DNA of 60,055 nucleotides from an uncultured candidate division Zixibacteria bacterium (lineage in GTDB: Bacteria > Zixibacteria > MSB-5A5 > GN15 > PGXB01): the NCBI GenBank assembly GCA_937925655.1, contig CALAMC010000029.1, forward strand, positions 1 to 60,055, written 5' to 3'. Shown piece by piece: positions 27,740-35,218 of the stretch. The position numbers and the translations under genes are program-made. Below the pieces are notes generated by a model that searched no databases, was not told the origin of the DNA, and saw nothing but the letters and a program-made list of their open reading frames with translations. How positions within the stretch are numbered: position 1 is the stretch's first letter; each line of letters begins with the position of its first letter.

Positions 27740-29049
27740 TGCACTACTGCTGTACATATCATAAGCTGAATAATTCCGGTTTCACGCTGGTGGAACTGGT
27801 GATCGTCATTGTCATCATGGGGATTCTCGCGGCCGTCGCCACCAAACATATCGGCCCGGCCCTGGAATCGGGCAAATTCGAAGAAGCCAAAAAGGAACTC
27901 GATGCTCTGGCTATGGCCATTGCCGGTAATCCTGAATTGCGAAATAACGGGACACGTACCAGCTTCGGTTACGTTGGCGATAATGGTGCCCTGCCCCCGA
28001 ATCTGGATGCCCTGGTCACCAACCCCGGCCTGGGCACGTGGAAAGGCCCATACCTCAATAACTCATTTAACCAGAATTCCGGCGACTTCAAAACCGACCC
28101 GTGGCAGAGCGAATATACATTAAACGGAGTCTCTCTTACTTCTACCGGCTCCGGCTCAAATATTGTACGCTCCATCGCCGGTACAAGTGCAGAACTGCTG
28201 CTGAACCGGGTCACCGGCAACGTGTATGATATCGACGGGACTCCTCCGGGGCCCAACTACAGCGATTCTCTGTCTGTCTACCTGTCTGTTCCCGACGGGG
28301 CTGGGGCAGTGCAAACTAGAACACTGACTCCCGACGCTGGTGGCTATTTCGCCTTCGATTCCGTCCCTATTGGTCGCCACGACCTTAAAATAATTTATGC
28401 CGGCGCCGAAGATACGCTGACCCGGTTTGTGACCGTGACGCCAAATTGCGCTGCCTACGCCGAGTACAGATTAACCTCCAACTATTGGCGTGCCGGGACC
28501 AGCGGGGCGATGCTTTTCCAAGCCGATTTCGATAGCGACAAAGACGGCTTCGTTTATCTCGATGATACTTTCCGTGCAACCGCCCAGCCGGCCTATGCCG
28601 GCGGTTCTCGTATATCATCGGGCGGTTATTCGGGCGGAGCCCTGCAGGTAAATTTAGGTAACATCAATAACAGCAATATTATCGGCATGTCAGGGGGCTG
28701 GAGTCGGACCATCACGTTGCCGACGGCGGTCAATATCAGATTGACCTTCCGGTACAACCTGTCCCAAACCAATCAATATGAATCGGATGAATACAGCCAG
28801 ATATTGTTGAGTGTCGATGGCACGTTGTATGGCACCTCACCGTACGATTATATCGCGCAAGTGGCGGGCAACGGCCCGGGCGGCCCGGCCCCATCCACCG
28901 GCTGGCAGTTGTTCCAGGTCGATTTGGGATCGCTTGGAGCCGGCTCGCACACGATAATTGTCGGGGGATACAATAATAAGAAGAACCACGTCAATGAAGC
29001 CACGAGCATCCTGATCGACGATGTTTTTCTGACCGAAATACAGCTATGA
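27739..29049 (+). CDS. GspG-like pseudopilin with C-terminal jelly-roll domain
   Basis: 436 residues, starting inside the previous stop (TGATG). The 14-residue leader ends in G before FTLVEL with Glu5. The core has FGYVGDNGALPPNLDALVTNPG, TWKGPYL and D-x-W; the following beta domain has PPGPNYSDSLSVYLSVPDGAG and IGRHDLKIIY. From about residue 255 an extra domain (FQADFDSDKDGF, GGYSGGALQVNLG, LTFRYNLSQTNQYESDEYSQILLSVDG, ILIDDVFL) looks like a carbohydrate-binding or PA14/CUB-type jelly roll. It shares the pilin-plus-beta plan of its neighbours but carries a different passenger. Probably a minor pseudopilin exposing a lectin-like domain. Confidence 0.8.
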   Translation: MHYCCTYHKLNNSGFTLVELVIVIVIMGILAAVATKHIGPALESGKFEEAKKELDALAMAIAGNPELRNNGTRTSFGYVGDNGALPPNLDALVTNPGLGTWKGPYLNNSFNQNSGDFKTDPWQSEYTLNGVSLTSTGSGSNIVRSIAGTSAELLLNRVTGNVYDIDGTPPGPNYSDSLSVYLSVPDGAGAVQTRTLTPDAGGYFAFDSVPIGRHDLKIIYAGAEDTLTRFVTVTPNCAAYAEYRLTSNYWRAGTSGAMLFQADFDSDKDGFVYLDDTFRATAQPAYAGGSRISSGGYSGGALQVNLGNINNSNIIGMSGGWSRTITLPTAVNIRLTFRYNLSQTNQYESDEYSQILLSVDGTLYGTSPYDYIAQVAGNGPGGPAPSTGWQLFQVDLGSLGAGSHTIIVGGYNNKKNHVNEATSILIDDVFLTEIQL

Positions 29050-29801
29050 GATATTTATTAAGCATGAAATGCCCGGTTAAGCATCATCACGGCTTTACTC
29101 TGGTTGAAACCGTGATAATCATCGTTATTATCGGAATCGTGGCGGCCGTGGCGACCGTTCAATTCGGCCGCGTTACCGATGACGCCCGGTTCAAGGCCAC
29201 CCTGACCGAGATGGAGGCCGTCGCCATAGCCATTGTCGGTAATCCCGATTTATACAGCCGGGGTGCCCGCTCCGATTTCGGTTATGTCGGCGACGTCGGC
29301 GCCTTGCCCCCGAATCTCGACGCCCTATACTCCAACCCCGGCGGCTATGCCACTTGGAACGGGCCTTACATCAAAGGCAATGTAAATTCCTTGGATTATA
29401 AGTATGACGCATGGAACACCGCCTACATCCTTATCGGAACCACGCTCCGCTCCACCGGCTCCGGTTCGAATATCGATAAAATATTCGCTGCGCACGCCGC
29501 CGCCTTGACCAATAATTCTATCGGAGGATACATTGTCGATGCCGATCTGATGGCCCCCGGTGATGACTACAAAGATTCCGTGATGGTTCGCTTGATTTAC
29601 CCCGACGGAGCCGGGGGCCGGACAACGGCCACCGCGACCCCCGACAAATCGGGCCGGTTTTCTTTTTCCGGTCTGCCCATCGGCAACCATACCCTCGAAG
29701 CCATGTTCCTTCCCGAATCCGATACCATCAAAGTATCCCTGAGCATACTGCCGTCGTCGTCAGAAAAAATCGAAATAATCTTTCCGGCCGACCTCTGGTG
29801 A
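29046..29801 (+). CDS. GspG-like pseudopilin with C-terminal regulatory-type beta domain (fourth of four)
   Basis: 251 residues; its ATG overlaps the previous stop (ATGA). The leader ends in KHHHG before FTLVET with Glu5; an internal ATG at 29064 would give a 10-residue leader. Core: FGYVGDVGALPPNLDALYSNPGG, ATWNGPYIK, YKYDAWNTAYIL, very close to GspG major pseudopilins. The C-terminal domain (MVRLIYPDGAGG...LPIGNHTLEAMFLP) matches the first gene, so genes 1 and 4 are the short pair flanking the two long chimeras. No ATPase, prepilin peptidase or secretin gene lies in the window. Confidence 0.8.
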   Translation: MRYLLSMKCPVKHHHGFTLVETVIIIVIIGIVAAVATVQFGRVTDDARFKATLTEMEAVAIAIVGNPDLYSRGARSDFGYVGDVGALPPNLDALYSNPGGYATWNGPYIKGNVNSLDYKYDAWNTAYILIGTTLRSTGSGSNIDKIFAAHAAALTNNSIGGYIVDADLMAPGDDYKDSVMVRLIYPDGAGGRTTATATPDKSGRFSFSGLPIGNHTLEAMFLPESDTIKVSLSILPSSSEKIEIIFPADLW

Positions 29802-29815
29802 TAAATAACCCCCAA

Positions 29816-29845
29816 TTGACACGCCAAAATTTTATTGTTTTTAAT
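29816..29845 (+). promoter_or_regulatory. Sigma70-type promoter for the LapA-like gene
   Basis: TTGACA (29816-29821), an 18-base spacer and TTTAAT (29840-29845). It predicts a start near 29852 and a leader of about 44 bases. Confidence 0.6.
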
Positions 29846-29895
29846 TTTTTATCTGTGCATCTTTCCACGGGTGAATCATTAGCTGAAGGTAAAGA

Positions 29896-30135
29896 ATGAA
29901 TAAAAACAGTCCTGGCTCGGCCCCGCCTCCAGCCGGTAACACCTTCCGGCGGGTCCTGATAATTATCCTGGCGGCCCTGGTTTTGATCATTCTTATTCAA
30001 AATGCCCGCATGGTCACAATCAAATTTCTGTTCTGGAATTTTTCCATGTCCCTGGCCCTGGTATTTCCCATCATTTTGCTGATCGGCCTTATCATCGGCA
30101 TAATGATTCAGATTCTCTCCTCCCGAAAAAAGTGA
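29896..30135 (+). CDS. LapA/DUF1049-domain small membrane protein
   Basis: 79 residues with two hydrophobic helices (RVLIIILAALVLIILIQNA and LALVFPIILLIGLIIGIMIQIL) separated by the short motif VTIKFLFWNFSMSL, the hallmark of the DUF1049/LapA family. A Shine-Dalgarno GAAGGTAAAG precedes the ATG. In E. coli LapA (with LapB) takes part in lipopolysaccharide assembly control; whether this one does is unknown. It has no TPR domain and no lapB neighbour. Confidence 0.8.
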   Translation: MNKNSPGSAPPPAGNTFRRVLIIILAALVLIILIQNARMVTIKFLFWNFSMSLALVFPIILLIGLIIGIMIQILSSRKK

Positions 30136-30226
30136 TATAGTTCTATCCCCTTCAATCGTATATTTTCCATGTCCTGATATTGATTAATTCGAATATTAAA
30201 ACTGTTTTTTACGGGAGAATGGGAAA

Positions 30227-30823
30227 ATGAGAGAACTGCTGTTGACCGTGATGCTGTTATTCGCGCTGACGGGGAACACCCCCGCGCAGGATAATTCACC
30301 TTATGACCCGGCTATTCAGGCCGAATACATGAAACTGGCCCAGCCCGGCCCGGAACATGAAATGCTCGCAAAACTGACCGGAACCTGGAATATGACCGTC
30401 ACCGTCTGGCCCGCTCCCGGAGCCGGCCCGATGATATTTGGCGGTAACGGTCAAAATGAAATGATTCTGGGCGGACGATTTCTGCAAATGACGTCGGTCA
30501 GCGGCGAAGGCGAAATGAGGACCGAGACTTTGCACTTTATCGGCTTTGACCGCCGCCATAACGAATTCATTTCCGCCGGATTTGATACCTGGGGGACATA
30601 TTTCGTTACCGCCCGGGGACCACAGGACAAAGAAACCGGTCGAATTGTCATGTCTGGAGAAGACTTTGACCCGGTTGCCGGATTTACACAGGTGTATGAT
30701 TACATTATCCTGATCCAGGGCGAAGATAAAATGACCTTCTCGGTAGTTTTCAAAAATCCGGAATTGACCGGTGGCGCCGACGAATTCAAAATGGTCGAAA
30801 TTGTTTATGAGCGTGCCCGATAG
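30227..30823 (+). CDS. Exported DUF1579-family protein
   Basis: 198 residues with a signal peptide (LLLTVMLLFALTGNTPAQ). The body has HEMLAKLTGTWNMTVTVW, FLQMTSVSGEGEMRTETLHFIGFDRRHNEF and DTWGTYF, the conserved pattern of DUF1579, a lipocalin-like beta-barrel family without a known role. GGGAGA precedes the ATG. A strong terminator follows. Confidence 0.8.
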   Translation: MRELLLTVMLLFALTGNTPAQDNSPYDPAIQAEYMKLAQPGPEHEMLAKLTGTWNMTVTVWPAPGAGPMIFGGNGQNEMILGGRFLQMTSVSGEGEMRTETLHFIGFDRRHNEFISAGFDTWGTYFVTARGPQDKETGRIVMSGEDFDPVAGFTQVYDYIILIQGEDKMTFSVVFKNPELTGGADEFKMVEIVYERAR

Positions 30824-30840
30824 ACGACGATTGCGACAAT

Positions 30841-30873
30841 AAAAAAGCCCGGCCGAACGGTCGGGCTTTTTTT
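30841..30873. terminator. Bidirectional rho-independent terminator
   Basis: Stem GCCCGGCCG / CGGTCGGGC flanked by six A on the left and seven T on the right. It ends the DUF1579 gene on + and glmS on -. Confidence 0.93.
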
Positions 30874-30886
30874 GTTTTATATGAAT

Positions 30887-32713
30887 CTATTCCACCGTGA
30901 CACTCTTGGCCAAGTTCCGGGGCTGATCGATATCACAGCCGCGCAGAACGGCAATATGATAGGCCAGAAGCTGCAACGGTATCGCCGCCAGAAGCGGCGA
31001 GAACAACCGGAAAGTTTCAGGGATATAAATCACATGGTGCACCTTCTCGGCGATTTCCTCGTCGCCCTCATTGGCGATGGCAATCACCTGCCCGTTGCGC
31101 GCCTTGACCTCTTCGATATTGGAAAGGACTTTGTCATACACCGGATCTTTTAAGGCGATGACCACGACCGGCATTTTTTTATCGATCAGGGCGATCGGGC
31201 CGTGCTTCATCTCCGCCGCGGGGTAACCCTCCGCGTGAATGTACGAGATTTCCTTGAGCTTGAGCGCCCCCTCAAGTGCCGTCGGGAAATTGACCCCCCG
31301 CCCCAGATAGAGGAAATTATTGTGCTTATGATACAGTTCGGCGATTTCCCTTATTTTGTCTTCGGTTTGCAATATGCGTTCGACCTTTTCGGGGATCTTG
31401 TTTAAAGCATCGAGAAGCTCCATACCGTTGAGTATGGTCAGATGTCTCATGCGGCCCATCAGCACCGCTATCTGCGCCAGAACCATAACCTGCGAGGTGA
31501 ACGCTTTGGTCGAAGCCACCCCGATTTCCGGCCCGGCGTGAATATAAACGCCGCCGTTGGTTTCGCGGGCGATCGACGACCCAACCACGTTACATATTCC
31601 CAGTACAGTCGCCCCGGTCTTGCGGGCTTCGCGAAGAGCCGCCAGTGTATCCGCCGTTTCACCCGACTGACTGATGACAATTATGGCCGTGTTTTTCCCG
31701 ATAATCGGCGAACGATATCGAAATTCCGAAGCATATTCCACCTCGACCGGAACCCGGGCCAGATCCTCGATCAAATATTCGCCGATAAGCGCCGAATGCC
31801 ATGACGTTCCGCAGGCCGTGATAATAATTCGGTCGATTTGCCGCAGTTCGTCATACTGAAGATTCAGCCCGTTGAGTCGCGGAATACCTTCTTCGAAATT
31901 GAGGCGCCCGCGGATGGCATTGCGCAGGGTGGTCGGTTGCTCGTGGATTTCCTTGAGCATAAAATGTTCATAACCGCCTTTGGCGATCATGTCCAGCGTC
32001 CAGGAGATTTCTTCCACCTTATGCGTTTTGACTACTTTATCGATAGTCGTGATTTCATAGGACTCGGATGTCACCGTCGCGATTTCGCCCTCTTCCAGGT
32101 AAATCGCCTTATTGGTATGAGCCAGTATGGCCGAAACGTCCGAGGCCACGAAATTTTCACCCTGGCCCAAACCAATCACCAAAGGTGACCCCCGCCGGGC
32201 CGCGATAATGCGGTCGCTGGCCAGGGAAGATATGACGGCGATGCCATAGGTTCCCTCGACCAGGTTCAAGGCGGTGCGAACCGCTTCCGTGATATCGCCT
32301 TCATAGTACTCTTCGATCAAGTGCACGAGGACTTCCGTATCGGTTTCGGTATGAAAAGTATGTCCCTTTTCCTGTAAGAATGCCTTGAGTGTCCGGTAGT
32401 TTTCGATGATGCCGTTGTGCACCATGGCGATCTCATCTTTGCTGTCGAAATGGGGATGAGCGTTGACCACGGTCGGTTCTCCGTGCGTGGCCCATCGGGT
32501 ATGAGCGATACCACGGGTGGCGCTGTAATCGCGTCCATGGATATGTTCTTCAAGCACCGAAATCTTGCCGGCGCATTTTTCGGCGATCAATCGGTCGTTC
32601 TCGGCCAGGACGAACCCGGCCGAGTCATAGCCGCGATACTCCAGCCGTTTGAGTCCATCGAGCAGAATCGGCAAGGCCTTTTTTCTGCCGATATATCCGA
32701 CTATCCCGCACAT
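30887..32713 (-). CDS. glmS: Glutamine-fructose-6-phosphate aminotransferase (isomerizing)
   Basis: 608 residues, the expected length. MCGIVGYIG exposes Cys2 as the glutaminase nucleophile; RGYDSAG, the glutamine-binding HTRWATHGEP and VHNGIIENY follow. The C-terminal half carries two SIS sugar-isomerase domains (CGTSWHSA, SQSGETADT, AEGYPAAEMKHGPIALI) and ends in RNLAKSVTVE. It makes glucosamine-6-phosphate from fructose-6-phosphate and glutamine, the entry to peptidoglycan and lipopolysaccharide amino sugars. It lies 12 bases after glmM, so both steps are encoded together. No glmS ribozyme-like leader is possible in this arrangement. Confidence 0.97.
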   Translation of the reverse strand: MCGIVGYIGRKKALPILLDGLKRLEYRGYDSAGFVLAENDRLIAEKCAGKISVLEEHIHGRDYSATRGIAHTRWATHGEPTVVNAHPHFDSKDEIAMVHNGIIENYRTLKAFLQEKGHTFHTETDTEVLVHLIEEYYEGDITEAVRTALNLVEGTYGIAVISSLASDRIIAARRGSPLVIGLGQGENFVASDVSAILAHTNKAIYLEEGEIATVTSESYEITTIDKVVKTHKVEEISWTLDMIAKGGYEHFMLKEIHEQPTTLRNAIRGRLNFEEGIPRLNGLNLQYDELRQIDRIIITACGTSWHSALIGEYLIEDLARVPVEVEYASEFRYRSPIIGKNTAIIVISQSGETADTLAALREARKTGATVLGICNVVGSSIARETNGGVYIHAGPEIGVASTKAFTSQVMVLAQIAVLMGRMRHLTILNGMELLDALNKIPEKVERILQTEDKIREIAELYHKHNNFLYLGRGVNFPTALEGALKLKEISYIHAEGYPAAEMKHGPIALIDKKMPVVVIALKDPVYDKVLSNIEEVKARNGQVIAIANEGDEEIAEKVHHVIYIPETFRLFSPLLAAIPLQLLAYHIAVLRGCDIDQPRNLAKSVTVE

Positions 32714-32725
32714 AAGCGCTTATCC

Positions 32726-34081
32726 TTATTTAAAAAAGCTCATCACTTCGGCGGCGATTACTTCCGACAACTTCTTGTCGTCGGTTTCGACGATGACTCG
32801 AAAGATCGGCTCGGTGTTGGACGTTCTCACCTGAAACCAGCCTCTCGAAAAATCGCAACGAACTCCGTCGCGGTGATCGGACCTCAATTTTTCGAAACTG
32901 TCTTTGGCGGCCTTTTCCATCCCAGCCAGCCTGTGATTGAATTTATCGGGAAGAGCCGCTTTCTGCTTTATAGTATAGTATTTCGGCAAAGTTTCAACGG
33001 TTTCCGAAAGACTTTTTTTCTCATGCGCCAGAAGCGAGCAAATCAGGGCCGCCCCGACCAGAGCGTCGCGCCCGGCATGACAGGCCGGGTAAATCACCCC
33101 GCCGTTGCCCTCTCCCCCGATAACCGCCCGGTGATGCCTTATTCCGGCCACAACGTTGGCTTCGCCGACCGGCGTATAATACACCCGCCCTCCAAAGGCT
33201 TCGGCGGCATCCTGCGTCACCCGCGACGTGGATAAATTTATGACCACTTTGCCCCTCTTGCGCGACATAATGTATTTCACCGCCAGCGCCAGCGTCAACT
33301 CCTCGCCAATCGCCCGCCCGTGCTCATCGACCAATGCCAGACGGTCGGCGTCAGGATCGCAGGCCATGCCCAGGTCGGCTTGGTGCTTTCGAACCGCCCG
33401 GCCCAGAGCTGTCAGATTTTTCGGAATCGGCTCCGGCTCATGAACAAATTTGCCGTCACCATTGCAGTTCAATCTGATTACCTTAACTCCCAATGATTCC
33501 AATAACCTCGGCATAGCAACTGACCCGGCCCCGTTGATGGCATCGACGACTACTTTGAATTTTGCGTGCCTTATTTTTCTGACATCGACGGCCGGCAGTT
33601 TGAGGACTTTGGCGATATGTCGATCGACCCAGCTATTATCGCATTTGATCGTGCCGATATTCGCAAAATCCTTATAGGCGAATTTTCCCGATTCGATAAC
33701 CTTTTTCAATTTATTCAGAAATTTTTTATCGATGAATTCACCCTTATGATCAAAAAACTTGAGAGCATTCCATTGGGCGGGATTGTGCGAGGCGGTGATG
33801 CATATCCCTCCGACGGCCTTCAGGCCGGTGACGGCTATTTCCACCGTCGGCGTCGGCACCATGCCGATATCGATAACATCGAGTCCGCAGGAAACCAAAC
33901 CGGCGATGACCGAGCGGCTGATCATATCTCCGGTGACGCGGCTGTCGCGGCCGACAACTACTTTACCTCTTTTAAGCAATGTGGCAAATCCGGCGGCGAA
34001 TTGCGTCGCCAGAACCGGGTCGAGCCCGCCGCCGACAATACCCCGGACTCCCGATGTCGAAACTATTAAGGTTTTTCCCAA
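32726..34081 (-). CDS. glmM: Phosphoglucosamine mutase (phosphohexomutase family)
   Basis: 451 residues from TTG at 34081, giving MGKTLIVSTSGVRGIVG, the usual family opening, with GGAAAGG about seven bases upstream; the frame also opens at a TTG at 34096. The phosphoserine loop is TASHNP (S98), the metal loop CDPDADR and the sugar loop GEGNGGVIY; a C-terminal phosphate-binding RTSNTEPIFRV completes the set. It converts glucosamine-6-phosphate to glucosamine-1-phosphate. The sequence looks closer to the archaeal-type branch of the family, but the glmS neighbour supports this activity over phosphomannomutase. Confidence 0.9.
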   Translation of the reverse strand: MGKTLIVSTSGVRGIVGGGLDPVLATQFAAGFATLLKRGKVVVGRDSRVTGDMISRSVIAGLVSCGLDVIDIGMVPTPTVEIAVTGLKAVGGICITASHNPAQWNALKFFDHKGEFIDKKFLNKLKKVIESGKFAYKDFANIGTIKCDNSWVDRHIAKVLKLPAVDVRKIRHAKFKVVVDAINGAGSVAMPRLLESLGVKVIRLNCNGDGKFVHEPEPIPKNLTALGRAVRKHQADLGMACDPDADRLALVDEHGRAIGEELTLALAVKYIMSRKRGKVVINLSTSRVTQDAAEAFGGRVYYTPVGEANVVAGIRHHRAVIGGEGNGGVIYPACHAGRDALVGAALICSLLAHEKKSLSETVETLPKYYTIKQKAALPDKFNHRLAGMEKAAKDSFEKLRSDHRDGVRCDFSRGWFQVRTSNTEPIFRVIVETDDKKLSEVIAAEVMSFFK

Positions 34082-34120
34082 TTCACACCTTTCCAAAGAA
34101 AATTGTATTTATTTGATCGG

Positions 34121-34148
34121 ATTATAATATATTCCTCGTTTTCTGCAA
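34121..34148 (-). promoter_or_regulatory. Promoter of glmM-glmS
   Basis: On the - strand: TTGCAG (34148-34143), a 16-base spacer and a perfect TATAAT (34126-34121). The leader before the TTG start would be about 33 bases and includes a Shine-Dalgarno. Confidence 0.6.
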
Positions 34149-34184
34149 AACGCCAAATAGCGGCCATTTGTTTCAAAGGCCTTA

Positions 34185-34212
34185 TTGACATTATCGGCAA
34201 TATACCTGAAAT
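34185..34212 (+). promoter_or_regulatory. Promoter of the alpha/beta hydrolase gene
   Basis: TTGACA (34185-34190), a 16-base spacer and TGAAAT (34207-34212), 31 bases before an ATG that has a GAGG Shine-Dalgarno. Confidence 0.5.
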
Positions 34213-34242
34213 TACACCATTGTCACCGGTCATGAGGTAAGT

Positions 34243-35046
34243 ATGCCGATTTTTGATTATCGCGGTCATAGCCTGGCCTGGGAATCCTATGGCGCAGGGC
34301 AAAATACCGTTCTCTTTATCCACGGCCTGGGCGGACACGGCAAGTCATGGATGTACCAAATCAACCACTTTAAAAAAAATAACCGGGTTATAACCATCGA
34401 CCTCTTTGGTCACGGCCAAAGCGCCAAGGACATCGACCCGGTCTTCGTCCCGCGACTCGACGCTGAAGCCATTATGGCTCTGGTCGAAAGCGAAATAAAA
34501 GAGCCGATCTGGGCGGTCGGACACAGCTTTGCCAGCGTCATTCTGCCGGAAATGATCAAACTGGATCGACCATTGCTCAAAGGCATCGCCTTCGTTGACT
34601 GCACATATCAAGGATTTAAACATATCATCGACGCCCGCATGAATTTCGCCCGACTCATGCTAGGATACGATGACGCTACACTGGCGCCCAAGGCCGACAA
34701 ATGGTATGATGATTTGATTGGTCCGGGGGTGGACCAAAGCATGGTCTCTTTTATTAAATCCTCCCTGAAATACTGCAATCTGCGCTGGCTATTTGAATCG
34801 GTGGCCGGGTGCCGGGAGTATAATCAAAAGCATCCGCCTCAACAAACCCCGGTTTATCCCGACCTGCCTATTTTTGTCATTGAAGCCGACCATGGCATCG
34901 GCGACAATTTCGCCAAATCATGGGTTAATCATTTCAAGCAAGCCCGCTATTACCTTCTGGAAAATGCCTGGCATTTCTTCTTCGTAACTCATCATGAAAT
35001 ATTCAACCGTCTCATAGAAGAATTTATGACAACAGACGGCAGTTAA
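34243..35046 (+). CDS. Alpha/beta hydrolase
   Basis: 267 residues. The oxyanion region FIHGLGGHGKSW, the nucleophile S95 in VGHSFAS, an acid candidate in IEADHGIGDN and the histidine in ENAWHFFFVTHH give a complete catalytic triad. No signal peptide, so cytoplasmic. It may be an esterase, lactonase or similar; the substrate cannot be told. It has its own promoter, faces away from glmM and is 172 bases from the receptor gene. Confidence 0.82.
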   Translation: MPIFDYRGHSLAWESYGAGQNTVLFIHGLGGHGKSWMYQINHFKKNNRVITIDLFGHGQSAKDIDPVFVPRLDAEAIMALVESEIKEPIWAVGHSFASVILPEMIKLDRPLLKGIAFVDCTYQGFKHIIDARMNFARLMLGYDDATLAPKADKWYDDLIGPGVDQSMVSFIKSSLKYCNLRWLFESVAGCREYNQKHPPQQTPVYPDLPIFVIEADHGIGDNFAKSWVNHFKQARYYLLENAWHFFFVTHHEIFNRLIEEFMTTDGS

Positions 35047-35218
35047 TTATAATTAACCCGGACTCATAAATTCTGACTTCCATTGCATAGCTGAAACAAA
35101 ATGCATTAATATCATCTCTAATTGATTTCATAACATATTATATATCAACAATATAACTGTCAGCCACTATTAAACCAAAACGGCATATCGTTTGTGGGAT
35201 TCAACAGGGAATATGCCT

